A stretch of 64,000 nucleotides of DNA. It comes from Conus ventricosus. Its lineage: Eukaryota; Mollusca; Gastropoda; Neogastropoda; Conidae. Both the position numbers and the translations under genes were made by a program. Shown piece after piece: positions 1 through 10,955 of the stretch. The number at the start of each line of letters is the position of its first letter. Position 1 is the first letter of the stretch. The DNA lies in NCBI GenBank assembly GCA_018398815.1, contig CM031607.1, positions 88,428,525 through 88,492,524 of the forward strand. Reading direction: 5' to 3'. Below the pieces are notes generated by a model that saw only the letters and a program-made list of their open reading frames with translations, was not told the origin of the DNA and did no database searches.

Positions 1-2240
1 TTTCTATGGTAAATACAACTGTAAAACATATAGAAATCATCATCCGGTAATCCGTTTCCACATGATATATTCTAGTCGAAAATGGCATCAAAAGCTCTTG
101 TCGACAGCCGGGCGAGGGAAAGCTCCATATGGAACCAGACACACCACTGCTAACGACAACTGCCACGAGAATTGCAGACTTCAGTCTGCAAGTTCACCAT
201 AAGGACCTCCGACCAATAGGCCGTAAAACTCACCCATTGACGTAAAAAGACATACACAATAACGTAATGATGTAAACAGTGCTGATTCTATGACTAGTGC
301 TCATTGGGCTGACTTTGGATCACACTGCTTGAACTGAAACTATAAAAAACTCCAAGTTGGAAATAAATGTTTCTTCTCGGTGGGACTTCATTTTCATTCA
401 TTTTGTATTACGACTGATATAAATCCAACGCTACTCATTTCGCATGTAAGTTTACTTACAAAAGATAAAACTTTCGAAGCTGAGTCTTTTGATATATAAT
501 TGTCCTTTGCACTTGAAATATGAACCATAGATGTATAAATGAAAGCAGCTAAAAATAACAAGTCAAAAAATATTGTTCATCGGAAAGATAATCGGAGAAA
601 ATGACTTCTTGACAAAAAATGTGCAGTAACGCAGTTCATTTGTGTATAAATACAGCTTCGTAAGTTTGAAAAACAATGCGTTACTGTCTATCTAAAAACA
701 AATCTTCAAATTTGACCGATTTTAGCCTTGAGGTCAAATCTGATGATTTCAGTGAGAATTAAACCAAGCGATCTAAGAGTTCTGAAAAAAAAATCGAGCC
801 CAACAGACCATTGCTGTACAACAGTTTGGCAATAATCGTGGCCTGATTACTGAAATCAGCTGGGATCCAGTTCTTGAAAATGTCCATGGTATTTTGTTCA
901 CAAGGCATGCCGAAATATAAATATTTGAATTGATCAACGTTTGAGGACTCGTATTTTTTTAATAAATCATTTTGTGTGTGTAACTTATTTTGTGTACTTG
1001 ATTGGATATACAAAAAGGTTGGAAAGCAGATATATGGGATTTCTATGGTTTACAGTAGTCTTGCATGCTTATGTACAATTTACAAACAAAAAAAAATTGT
1101 TTCGAATTGTCCAAAATTGCAACAAAAGAACAACAAAACACAAACCAAAAAATTCACAACTTTCTTATTAATTGTAATACAGACCTCTTTCATGCATCCT
1201 TTTCATCAAAGGGGAGAACAACTATTTGAATGTGATAACACAACAGTGTGTAAACCACATTCTGTAAAACCACTTTGAAATACCTACATACTGGGGAAAG
1301 TAAGCCCTCGTCCCGAGCAGGCAAAAGTATGAAAACGCTTAGCTCGTGAGAGTCATTAGATGACTTAATGTTATACTCGATATCTAGAAATTTACATGAT
1401 ATCACGCTGAATAAACTATTGTTCTCCCGTCATTGTAAGGTTGTAAACCATATGGTACAGCCCTACAAGATCACCCTGCTGGGCCTTGAGAGCAATACCG
1501 ACAGACCACCAATTTGACCACTAAGGCAAATCGCAAATGTCTACACGGGAGCGAAGACATCAAAGCAAAATGCAGGCACAATCAACAACCTCATTTATAC
1601 TTAAGTATGCTGAATGTCATACACAGTGACAGTGATTTCCCAATAAAACACTTGAAAAAACAAAACCTGTTTTACCTTTCTATGTCGGAATTGTTGTGTA
1701 GTTAACCTTTCAGCAATACGCGTTGCTCGAGAATTTGTTTTACATCACGTGATCTACTGCTGCATTGTGGTTATTTCAGGACAAAGGGAGAATTCAACAC
1801 CCCTAACCTCAGCCTCAATCATAATGCCGAGAGGTCCACGGCGACACGGCACGCTTTACGTCCACATTCACTTATCAGGCAGGAAGATATCATAACTGAT
1901 AACTTAAGGGGTCATACCTGGTTGCCTTATCTATTGTTTGCGTTAGTTCCCTGAGCTCGGTGCACGAATACCATCATCCGAGTCATCCCCTGAGCTCGGT
2001 GCACGAATACCATCATCCGAGTCAATTGACCAAAGAACTGGACTTTGGATTAGGAAGTTGCCTAGCCGTGAAAGGTGAGATTTACGTCCTACTCGCCGGG
2101 GGCCCTGAGAGGACCAGATGAATGTTCTGGAAAGAAAGTTGATGCTTCCAGTAACCGTTATCTATCTGATTTTAGTTGTAAAACATTCAAATGCTGTTGT
2201 TCGTACCGAAACTCTTCTGAGAAGTATGAGCATAAATAAA
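1..2240. other. AT-rich stretch with no recognised gene
   Basis: Short frames on both strands (up to 100 codons) show no recognisable domain and are not preserved in the second copy at 33,279-35,440. The only local structure noted is a 39-bp tandem duplication near 1,949-2,026. Confidence 0.6.
1949..2026 (+). repeat. 39-bp tandem duplication, two copies
   Basis: The unit starting CCTGAGCTCGGTGCACGAAT occurs twice with a 39-bp period. The second segment copy (about 35,200-35,240) has one unit, so this is a local duplication private to A or collapsed in B. Confidence 0.8.
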
Positions 2241-2249
2241 TAATTTTGT

Positions 2250-2715
2250 TCAAACTGCAGAATTTCTCAGATTCAGCCCATGGTACAGTATGGACCGAGT
2301 TATGGGGTCTCGATTGTGCCTCTATACAACTTGAAAAGAATTATTTGCATGCACTGAAATAAGATTTTTGGCGTTTCATACAAAACACTATATGATCTGG
2401 TCTACGGTGAGGCAAGACTTAACATATATCCAATTCATTTACTCTCAGTGGTTATATGCATTCCTTACTGGCTAAAAACAACCCGCATGTCACCTGATCG
2501 ATTACCAAATAAAGCGTATAAAACGTCAGTACAGCTAGATGTCAGAGGTCATGAAAGAGTGGACATATATTTGTATGACAAAAATTTAGAATGGGTAATG
2601 ATATGTTAAGATTTTGAATATATGTGTTAGGCTAGTTAAATGACATGAACTGTGCGGTTTGATATGTCTTTACCCCTTTCTAAAGGGCCATGGCCTTTGT
2701 GAATAAATGTCTGTG
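2250..2715 (+). mobile_element. LINE 3' fragment (C-terminal region of ORF2), copy A
   Basis: Across frame changes, the plus strand encodes a region typical of the part of LINE ORF2 after the RT: a VQYG..LWGLD-like start, a YDLVYGEARLNIYPI stretch, a YWLK..RM.PDRLPNKAYK segment, then a short tail. An AATAAA near 2,702 may be the polyadenylation signal of the element. EN and RT are absent, so it is 5'-truncated. The same fragment is at about 35,450-35,915 and a relative lies at 7,195-7,960. I infer an I/Jockey-like clade; assignment needs RT sequence that is missing here. Frame changes could partly be consensus errors. Confidence 0.7.
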
Positions 2716-2720
2716 TCAGG

Positions 2721-3095
2721 GACCTGAATAGCTCAGTTGGTTAGAGCATCGGACTCGTAATCTTGTGGTCGCGGGTTCGCATCTCCGCCAGGCCGTTTCG
2801 GTACAGGGAGGACTTTTCCCTCGCGAGTTAACATGTGGTTCTGACTCCATTCCCCACACAGTCCTTCGAATGAGACTATAAACCGAGGTTTCGTGTGTGA
2901 AACGCACGCACATCATCTTGCACAGACGTAAAAATCCCATCGCCAACTTTCGGAAGAGAAGGCCTAGTTTGGCCGTTGGTATGGATGACACATACACAAT
3001 AGCATGCCCCTTCACTGAAGCTGGAGTATGGCTGCTTTAATGGCGGGATAAAAGAATAGTCATACACATAAAAGTGTCAAAATAATCAACATGAT
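2721..3095 (+). mobile_element. tRNA-derived SINE, copy A
   Basis: The head has a pol III A box (TAGCTCAGTTGG, 2,729-2,740) and a B box (GGTTCGCATC, 2,774-2,783) in tRNA-like spacing. The best-fitting anticodon position reads CGT, resembling tRNA-Thr. A conserved body follows (CATTCCCCACACAGTCCTTC, then an ACTATAAACCGAGGT-like block and TTTGGCCGTTGGTATGGATG). The tail resembles a SINE tail I associate with gastropod genomes (GGCGGGATAAAAGAATAGTCAT). The insertion lies just after the LINE fragment's 3' end. The same insertion is present in B (35,925-36,300), so it predates the duplication. Confidence 0.85.
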
Positions 3096-3329
3096 GACCT
3101 TGTGGACACTAAAGAAAGAAGAAGCGTCTGCATCTCTCTCTCTCTTCTCTTCTCTCTCTCTCTCTCCTCTCCACTTTTTACGTGTTTCTTACCTTTTTCA
3201 CAGACTGGTTCAGCTGTAATTCAAATTCCAAGGAACAAAATCCTTTCGGATGCGTCACAACTGAACAGAGTTATCGATAAAGCCCAAACCCTCACACAGA
3301 GACACAGACACAACGTGGACTTACGCAAA

Positions 3330-3369
3330 AGCTTACTGCCGGGTACTGACGCTTACTGCCGGGTACTGA
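3330..3369 (+). repeat. 20-bp perfect tandem duplication
   Basis: GCTTACTGCCGGGTACTGAC occurs twice head to tail. The corresponding site in segment B (about 36,585-36,605) has a single degenerate unit. Confidence 0.8.
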
Positions 3370-3721
3370 CTGTTCACTTGATGATCACTCCGCCGTGGAA
3401 TTTCTCACGTGACCGTGGAGACCCTACCGGTATCGTCCACTTCGTATTGTTGCAGCTGATTGGCTGAGATTCAGTGCGGTAAGAAAAGGACAGTGATGTC
3501 AGCAAATTGATGGCAGTTTTATGACCACTGAGTCCGCTCTTGTCCAGTTTAGAATTTTCCACAGATGTTATCGTCAGGAAAAAAAAGTGGATGAGGTGGA
3601 AGGGGAAGTAAAGAGGAGGGGAAGGGGGGGGGGGGGGGAGAGGTGGTCGGTGGCCAAGGTGGAGTTAGTAAAGATCGAGGACGTTGCGCGTGTTGAGATT
3701 ATACTTTATACGAATGAAGTC

Positions 3722-3734
3722 GCACACACACACA

Positions 3735-3765
<31 letters not shown>

Positions 3766-3789
3766 CACACGCGCGCGCGCGCGCGCGCG

Positions 3790-3860
<71 letters not shown>
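3722..3860 (+). repeat. (CA)n/(CG)n compound microsatellite
   Basis: Two CA blocks flank an alternating CG block (about 3,769-3,798). Both sequences are classical Z-DNA formers. The counterpart at 37,330-37,428 keeps the CG core but has shorter CA arms. Open frames here are repeat artefacts. Confidence 0.95.
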
Positions 3861-3864
<4 letters not shown>

Positions 3865-4396
3865 AAAACGGTAGAAAATGGAATCCTCATTCGCCCATTA
3901 CATGCCAAAGGAAAAACACTGAAGAGGTTACGTTGCATAAAGTCTTTCTCTTATCAATTATGCATCCGCGTTATGGGATAATGCCAGTGAAACTGTTCTG
4001 AAACATGTAAGTCGTCTACATAAACGGGCCATCAAATTAAGTCAGCTGAAATCAAATACCTTGACAAAGAGTGACACAAAACTTTAAATATTCTTCAATT
4101 TAAAGACAGACTCTGCTTCAACAGATGCGTGTGCATGTACAATGTAATGAATGGATCAGCCCCGAAGAAAATAACTGAAAGCTTTGTTACGGACATACAC
4201 ATAAACTGTCTCTTCCCAGACCTCGAAGTAATCTGTATTATCAAGTTTTCTGTATTCTGGCGGGACCGCATGGAATAATATGCCTTCATCCATAAAAATC
4301 AAGTCTCTCGAAAACAGACATTTAAAAAAGCACTAAAAATGCATCTTATGGAAACTGCGCAGCAAATCAACAGTCATTTCCATCAATACGATCCCC

Positions 4397-4399
<3 letters not shown>
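3861..4399. other. Unassigned DNA, no gene seen
   Basis: Conserved in segment B (37,428-37,980). Short frames carry no recognisable motif and break differently in the two copies. Confidence 0.5.
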
Positions 4400-4487
<88 letters not shown>

Positions 4488-4520
4488 AGTGTGTGTGTGT
4501 TGTGGTGTGTGTGTGTGTTT
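4400..4520 (+). repeat. (CT)n followed by (GT)n microsatellite
   Basis: About 70 bp of CT then about 48 bp of GT with interruptions. In B (37,985-38,148) the equivalent begins with an extra (CTGT)n block, so composition has diverged. Confidence 0.95.
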
Positions 4521-5710
4521 ACTTGAACTTCGTGTTCCAACAATAGTTTTTCAATGTTTCGTATTTGATATAGGAGTTATGTATTTGATTGATAGAAATT
4601 GGGGTGCTTTTAAAATGTTATCTGAGCTTGTGGTTGTACGCTGTACTAGTTCCTTTCTTGTTTATTAGGGCAGGGTTGTAAAAAGCTGGAAATTTTCTCT
4701 CACACAAACACAATGTAGTTGTGCAAAAGCCTATCGTTGAGGTAATGATGCATGTGTTGTCGGCTGCGGTGATAAAAAGTCGCAGATGTAAGACCTACTT
4801 TAGAGGCCGAACTGTGGAATTTTTATCGTGACCAGGGAAACCCCGGGTACCCCCCCCCCCCACCACACACACCCCACCACACACACACACACACACACAC
4901 CAACACACACTCTGTTTTGTTTGAGTTGATTGACTGCGATCCAGACATTCTTGTTTGGTCAACATGAACGGAGAAGAAGAGGAAACTGGAGGCTTGTTGT
5001 AAATTTCGCTGACTAAATGAAACAAAACTAATGAAATCAAACCGATTCTAATTTAGGGTATGCGATATAACGTTGATTAAAAATAAATGATTTGGAAAAC
5101 GGGGTCGGTGGCAAGTGATTTTTTTAACCACTAATTGTAGCAATGTTATATGACATATGAAAAAAAAAATGTTTTAAGAGTTTCCGCTTCCTGGAATGTC
5201 TGAAAAAGAATGTGAATACTGACGTATGACCCTGATCTAAACCCTAGCCAAACCTTTACCTTTTGGGGCGGTGGAGTTTTCTTCTCTGATGCTACATCAA
5301 TAACAAAAAGAGCCGTGCCCCCCCCCCACCCCACCCACCCCACACACCTCTCCCCATGCTCTCTTGTTAACCAGTCCACCACTACCCTTCACCACCTCCA
5401 CCACTCGACTTTCAATTTACAGAGGGGTAAAATTCTGGTTTGTCACATCGTTTATAAATGAACTTCAGCTCAGATTGTACTGGATGCAAAATGTTCGCTA
5501 ACCTGTCCTACTTTGACTGTCTAATGCGATGAAATAAAAACATTTCTGCGCAAAGAAATTATCCTGAAATGATGTTGTGAAAGCAAAGGAAATATCTTTT
5601 ATTTTCCGCAGAGATCCATCAACCCATACGAACCTTTATAATTGATGGTTAGGTTGTTGAGGGGGTTGACAAAATTAATACAGATGTTTGAGCATGGTTT
5701 TGGACAACAA
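4521..5710. other. Unassigned DNA with short C-rich and CA-rich runs
   Basis: No recognisable gene. Near 5,415 the sequence joins two positions that lie about 3.2 kb apart in segment B (about 38,990 and 42,225), so segment A carries a deletion here or B an insertion. Confidence 0.5.
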
Positions 5711-5712
5711 GG

Positions 5713-5747
<35 letters not shown>
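5711..5747 (+). repeat. (GT)n microsatellite
   Basis: Short GT run. The B counterpart (about 42,510-42,567, continuing irregularly to 42,710) is much longer and interrupted, showing repeat instability between copies. Confidence 0.9.
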
Positions 5748-5959
5748 GACAAGAATGTTGATAGTTACATAAGTCTATCAATAATTTTTGTCTACAAAAA
5801 AAAAAAAAAACAACCGCAATGCAGGTGTCCACACACACAAAAAAATGTCAGTCAAGAATTTTTTTCGACAAAAATTATACAATACTAGTGTCCATTCTAA
5901 AGTGTTATAAACTTGCTATCGTTGTTACACTGATTACTTTCTCTCATTTTCATTCACAT

Positions 5960-6420
5960 ACTGATTCAGCGTGAACTAGCGGCGTGGCGACCAGTCAGGC
6001 ACTAGGAGGCGCAGTAAGCGGCACTGGACATCGCAGGCAGCGCCAACGTCTCGCGAACGGGGCGGAAGGGAGGAGCTAAACCCGCCGGCTACCTAGCACA
6101 GCAGCGGAGGCGATAGGCAAGCACGTGGTGGGCGGTGCTGTTTGTTTCAGTCTCAAGCCAAGCTCCACTCTGTGTCCTAGTCTTCGCCAGCGCATTTCGT
6201 GGCCACACGCCACAATTAGGATTTTGCATGAAAACGCTCTGATGACAATCCATGTCAGAGGTTTGAAGCCTACCATAAATTTGAGCCGGTGTTTAATGTT
6301 AAACTGACAATGGATCAAAAGAACAACTCCCCAAACCAATCGTTTCTCTTGTTTTTGAGGATTTTCACCGAGGAAATCACGAACAATCTTCAAATACATT
6401 AAGCTTACCTTCTCCTGAGT
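5960..6420. other. GC-richer block, no recognised gene
   Basis: A locally GC-rich stretch (core about 5,970-6,190), shared with B at 42,930-43,380. Frames on both strands (107 codons minus, 60 plus) overlap but match nothing I recognise and are broken in B. It may be an unidentified repeat. Confidence 0.4.
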
Positions 6421-6586
6421 TGATAAACATTTTCAGGAAATTGCACTAACCCGTGACCCTACCTTTGCGCCAAGTAGTTTCCTCCCCAAAATAGTCTAAT
6501 TCCTTTGATTTCAATCTGTCTGCTTGGAACCACCTGGCTTGTACCTTGATGGCCACATGAAAGATAATGAGGAGAATCAACTTTCA

Positions 6587-6591
6587 GACAC
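6587..6591 (+). other. Empty target site of the segment B LTR retrotransposon
   Basis: Segment A reads ...CTTTCA-GACAC-AATACAAAT without interruption. Segment B has GACAC on both sides of the 9.2-kb LTR element (43,545-43,549 and 52,770-52,774). This site therefore preserves the pre-integration sequence. Confidence 0.9.
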
Positions 6592-7190
6592 AATACAAAT
6601 TCTTAAAACAATCTATTTGCGCCAGTCTATAAATACTCGACTCCTTCATTAAGCAAGGCCTGGGCATATTAATCTTCGTGTGTTCAGCCTCTCTTTTCTT
6701 TATCTCCGCATTTTGTAGCGATGGAACCAGGTCCGCGCCAAATTGTTAAATTAGCATGAATTAACTAAAACAAAAATGTTTACACCAATAAAAAGACAAA
6801 TTTATAAACAGAGTAGTATCCTATCCAATTGTATATTCAAGTTAACTATATTTTAAATGAATAAAGTGTGGAGTGAATAAATGATTTTCTGTACAAGCAC
6901 TTTTCTTCTTTTTACGTTTGACCTGACAAAACCTCCAGGACCATTTGACAGTTGTCGTCATAATGAAGCGTAATGCACACTAGCAGTGTCATATCAGGCT
7001 AAAATTTCAGTTTCAGCGTCAGTTTCATGGAGAGGGGGATAGTCTTATGCCAGTTGTCAATGCCTGTAGGTATTTGGCTTTATCATTCTCAACACGTTTG
7101 AGTTTCGTTGGTGCGTGTAAGGACTTGTTAAGTGAGGATAAAAAATGTTTAGATTTGTATTATGAAAAAGTTACATACTATAAATAGTTC
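6592..7190. other. Unassigned DNA, no gene seen
   Basis: AT-rich, nearly identical to 52,775-53,365 in segment B. No coding or repeat structure recognised. Confidence 0.5.
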
Positions 7191-7194
7191 TTCA

Positions 7195-7960
7195 CTCACG
7201 TTATTTATTAAACTGTTTTTCACCCCAGTTCAGCCGATTGTACAATATGGTTCTGAGTTATGGGGACTAGAAAAAGCGGCTGTCTGTTGTGAATCGGTTC
7301 ATGATTTCACTTTGAAGAAGTGTTCTAGTTGTTGACCTATGTACTCCAAATAATCTCGCTTTGGGCAAAACTGGTCGATTTCCTACTAATATTATGTATG
7401 CTGTTTAATAGATCTAATATTGGCTGAAATTGCTTCACATGGAAGATACCCGAATACCTAGTAAAGCATATGTTGTATGACTTGGATACTAAAGGCAAAA
7501 CCATTTGGGTAACCGAAGTGCAGCTCTATTTGAATATGGATTTGGATTCGCCTGATTGAAACAAAGGAGTTGAGAACATGAAAGTCTTTTTACATCGTTT
7601 TCGCCAGTGATCGGTAGATTGCAGATGGCGAAAATGCCCTGATCATATTCATGATAGCGACAAGTTTGATTTTATAGGAATTTGCCATATACCCATGACC
7701 AGAAGACTTACTTGAATATCGACATGGAGAGGCATTTAAAGCATGTAACAGCAAAATTTAGCTTAGGAATATATGTATTAGCTGTTGCCGTTAGATATCG
7801 AACGTGTAATACTTGTGATTTGATTTGCCCTTTAGAGAATCACCGGAAACAGACATACATTTTGTACTTCGCTGCCCAGCTCTTAGGAGCATCAGAGAAA
7901 AAAGTTCATAAAGCCCAAATATTATAAACCGCCATCTTTGTTTAAACTAAATCTGTTTCA
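7195..7960 (+). mobile_element. LINE C-terminal fragment, copy A
   Basis: The plus strand, read across frame changes, gives the post-RT region of a non-LTR element. In order it shows a VQYGSELWGLEKAA-like segment, an LKKC...TPNN.ALGKTGR.P segment, WLKLLHMEDTRIP.KAY, a YGFGF..L.QGV.N...FL segment, and a zinc-knuckle-like stretch beginning C.TCDLICPLEN. This block matches the arrangement in the larger LINE at 14,345-20,680. EN and RT are absent. The same fragment is at 53,370-54,150. Confidence 0.75.
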
Positions 7961-7987
7961 ATCATATAGTATACCAACAAAGGCAAC

Positions 7988-8124
7988 TTTTTTTTTTTTT
8001 TGCTGTCCCAAGCTCGGCGCACCTCAGAGGCAGTGCCACCCACGCCGCTCATTCCGACACCACGTCCACAGCCCGGTCGGTCCCGCCGCTGACCCGACAC
8101 CAACAATCCACAGGGAGCAGTCCT
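7988..8124 (-). mobile_element. Short poly-A-tailed retrocopy with 12-bp target duplication, copy A
   Basis: A 137-bp insertion begins with a T run (a poly-A tail on the minus strand). It is flanked by AACAAAGGCAAC at 7,976-7,987 and 8,125-8,136. This is the hallmark of LINE-machinery retroposition. The body is GC-rich and has no pol III boxes I can see, so it is more like a truncated processed transcript than a SINE. The parent gene is unknown. The same insertion is at 54,182-54,304. Confidence 0.75.
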
Positions 8125-8189
8125 AACAAAGGCAACAACTTACCAGGTTTCTTTCTCGCTGAACGCGTATAAACCTGACGATATGGACA

Positions 8190-8231
<42 letters not shown>
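8190..8231 (+). repeat. Poly-G tract of about 42 bases
   Basis: Uninterrupted G run between ATGGACA and GAGACGCAT. The orthologous position in B (about 54,360-54,380) reads only GGTGGGGGGAAGG. The tract can form a G-quadruplex; it could also be an assembly artefact. Confidence 0.9.
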
Positions 8232-8232
<1 letters not shown>

Positions 8233-8774
8233 GACGCATAATTGTTTTTCTTTACGGAAACTGCGTTTTCTTCTAAAAGTAAGTTCGATTGCTGTTGTAT
8301 TCAGTGCATTAATGAGACAACACTTTGGTTAATAATGAACAAACGTGCCGGATGTACGTAACGTGATGATGTATTTGTGATTAGTGTGAAGCTACGGCGC
8401 TACTATTAGCGAGTGGAAGGAGGGCTGAACATTCTATCACATTCCAAGATCCACTGGAACTCGGCGGAGATCGGCACTGTGCTCAGAGTCCTTCTAGAAT
8501 TTCTCTGGGTGTCTGCAGCATGCTGTTTAAAGTCTGTAAGGTCCGACTGGATCAGATGGGAGGACGCGATGCTCCTCCGCATATCTGAAAGATGCACGCC
8601 AGTGAAAGGGTAAAGTGTCCGCTTGGTGGGTTGATGCTCACGCAAGAATATTCTCTCTGCGTGCCACATCTCCGTGTTTCTTTCTCTCTCCGTACATCTC
8701 TATGTCCGACTCAGTGTTCTTCTCTCTCAATGAGATTCAGATATTGCGTTGTAAATGCGGAAACAATTCGTTAC

Positions 8775-9290
8775 TTGCATGAGGAAACCATTGTAAGCCA
8801 TCTAGAAGACATGTCATTTTATATTGCCTACTCTAAGGATTTTCTGTGCTGGATCTGACTCATTACGGAGAAACTGGTAATTGTCAAGTTCCTTGGAGAC
8901 ACACCACAGTCCACAATTCTGTGGTGTTCTCACCACCAAGGCTTCAAAATGGAATCCAACAGCACCCATAAAGCAGCCAGCGAAGGTTAGTATATGAAAC
9001 AAAACCAAAGTATGGAGGGGGAAAAAATTGCTGAAAAACTATAAACATTATGCGAACAGTATGAAATGTAGGGGACAATCTTTGAGCCTATGCTTGAGAA
9101 TACTTTCAAGGATGTAAGGGAGATCAAAAGATATGGAACAGTCTGAGTGGTCAGCTCTGCTGTTCAATAACCCAAACATTTACAGCGGCTAAGAATTGTG
9201 CAGAACAACCTTTACTTGGATCTCCTAAGAGATGCAATCTCCCACTGATCGACCAAACATTATAATGCTGAACAAATAAGTAGTGAGGGG
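8775..9290 (+). repeat. Dispersed repeat of unknown type, copy A
   Basis: Two blocks (8,775-9,010 and 9,130-9,290) recur nearly unchanged in B (54,958-55,470). They recur in diverged form and reversed order at 60,890-61,430. No coding motif is recognised. A 64-codon minus-strand frame overlaps the first block but is not conserved in the third copy. Confidence 0.7.
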
Positions 9291-9339
9291 GGGGGGGGGG
9301 TCATCTCTTTCTTCCCTACTCTCTCTACCCCTCCATCCC

Positions 9340-9545
9340 TCTCTCTATCCAACTCTTCCCCTCCATCCCACTCTATCCAACTCTTCCTCTCCATCCCACT
9401 CTATCCAACTCTTCCCCTCCATCCCACTCTATCCAACTCTTCCCCTCCATCCCACTCTATCCAACTCTTCCTATCCATCCCTCTCTATCCAACTCTTCCC
9501 TCCATCCCCACTCTATCCAACTCTTCCTCTCCATCCCACTCTCCC
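9340..9545 (+). repeat. Pyrimidine-rich minisatellite, unit about 26-28 bp
   Basis: Around eight imperfect copies of CTCTATCCAACTCTTCCCCT followed by CCATCCCA. Segment B has only one to two units at 55,525-55,560, so this is a length-variable VNTR between the two copies. The 151-codon open frame through it is a repeat by-product. Confidence 0.9.
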
Positions 9546-9600
9546 TCTTCCTCTGTTTTCTTTTCCGCCTCCGTCTCTCTCCTTTCTCTTCGGCTGTCCA

Positions 9601-9601
<1 letters not shown>

Positions 9602-9668
<67 letters not shown>

Positions 9669-9692
9669 TGTGTGTGTGTGTGTGTGTGTGTG
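9602..9692 (+). repeat. (GT)n microsatellite
   Basis: About 90 bp of GT with one GCGC interruption, abutting the SINE body at its 3' side. The B counterpart is about 300 bp. Confidence 0.95.
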
Positions 9693-9693
9693 T

Positions 9694-10130
9694 CTTCGGT
9701 ACAGGGGGATTTTTTCTCGGAGTGAACATTGGTTCTGACTCCATTCCCCACACAGTCCTTCAAAGGAGACTATAAACCAAAGTTTCGTGTGTGAATGCAC
9801 GTACAACATCTTGCACACACGTAAAATCCCATCCACAACTTTCCAGTTTGGCCGTTGGTATGGATGGCACGTTACACGTAGCATGTATCCTCCGTGAGAA
9901 ATGGAAAGAATGAAGGAAGAAAGGAAACTGAGTGAACGATACTGACTAGATGACACGGGAAACAACTGAATGAAGCGCCAGCTGACAGCTCTTCAGTCGG
10001 CATTACCAGGTAGGCAGCCCATTGTGTAAACGAGAGTGGATTGTAAAGCGCTTAGAGCTTGGTATCTGCCCAAGGATATGCGCTATATAAGTATTCATAA
10101 TAATAACAATAATCACAATAATAATGATAT
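9694..10130 (+). mobile_element. SINE without its tRNA head, copy A
   Basis: The body is the same family as 2,721-3,095 (CATTCCCCACACAGTCCTTC, ACTATAAACCAAAGTTTCGT, TTTGGCCGTTGGTATGGATG). The tRNA-like head is replaced by the GT microsatellite. The 3' end carries GATTGTAAAGCGCTTAGAGC and a GCGCTATATAAG block followed by an AAT-rich tail. This 3' module can form a short stem and resembles the 3' end of the L2/CR1-like LINE at 11,419-13,760, whose machinery is a plausible mobiliser. B copy at 55,927-56,380. Confidence 0.85.
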
Positions 10131-10242
10131 CGAGTACTGACTGGATGATTTAAGCTCGACATTTAAAAACATATGAGACCGCTAGAACCCAACGACTGAC
10201 GGAACCGTTTTCAAAACTCTTAGAGTCGTTGTAGACCGTCTG

Positions 10243-10312
10243 TTGATAGAACAACAACAACAAAAACAACAACGACGACGACGACGACGACGAGGAGGAG
10301 GAGGACGTTAAC
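10243..10312 (+). repeat. (ACA)/(ACG)/(AGG) trinucleotide tract
   Basis: Trinucleotide-rich run giving poly-valine/serine frames on the minus strand. B has a simpler ACA-then-ACG version at 56,498-56,537. Confidence 0.85.
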
Positions 10313-10386
10313 GACGACAACGATAAAACCGCTTGTATCACGCATCCATGTTTTCTTTGATGTGTGGCGGAGCACGTGACAAGCCT

Positions 10387-10387
<1 letters not shown>

Positions 10388-10429
<42 letters not shown>
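10388..10429 (+). repeat. Poly-G tract of about 42 bases
   Basis: Follows CAAGCCTC and precedes TAGATGTCGG. Segment B has only five G at the same place (56,619-56,623). It creates poly-proline minus-strand frames that are not genes. Confidence 0.9.
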
Positions 10430-10430
<1 letters not shown>

Positions 10431-10955
10431 AGATGTCGGAATCTGTCCGTTTGCAGACTGTCTGCTGCAGTGAGGACCACACGCTGGTCCAGGAGTCACC
10501 GTGGGACAGAGTTGAGTCACGTGGTACCGGATCTGAGGCCGCGGATTGGATGGTCATCAGAGGCGTTTCTTAGTGGCACTTGTTGACTGGCCGTCACCTG
10601 TCTAGAGAGGAGCGTGTTGTGAACGTGGACTTGAGGACTGGAACCTCTCTGTGGAGGGTTTGTTCTCCATTTGATGGATGAGGTCTTCGACAGTTGTGCT
10701 CTGATTTTCCGACTAATACTGCAGATCTGTCTCGTTCCTGGCTTACACCGAGAAATAGCGTTCAACCAAAAAAAAAAAAAAAAAAACAAAACAAAACGAA
10801 GGAAAAAGGCATAACGAACACCTGTCATGTTTTGTCAGAGTAGAATTGAGCTCAACAACATTATCTCCATCGTTACCCTTTTTTCTTTCTTTCTTTCTTT
10901 CTTTTTTTTTCGAACAATGTTCAAATTTCGTAGTCGTTGATGCCGCGCTGTTGGT

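Larger units (their letters stand above)
1..10950 (+). repeat. Segment A: first copy of a large direct duplication
   Basis: This stretch recurs in the same orientation at 33,279-57,213. The first bases match the sequence at 33,279, and similarity stops abruptly after TGATGCCGCGCTG (A ends 10,950; B ends 57,213). From 1 to about 6,590 the copies differ by many one-base indels; from 6,590 onward they are nearly identical. Segment A lacks the LTR element, a MITE-like foldback and a 3.2-kb block that are present in B. The left limit is outside the window. It could be a true segmental duplication or two haplotypes scaffolded in series across the N gap. Confidence 0.9.

Noticed and set aside
2721..2792. 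Functional tRNA-Thr gene
   Set aside because: The arms do not pair well and the sequence continues into a SINE body shared with other loci. It is a SINE head, not a tRNA gene.
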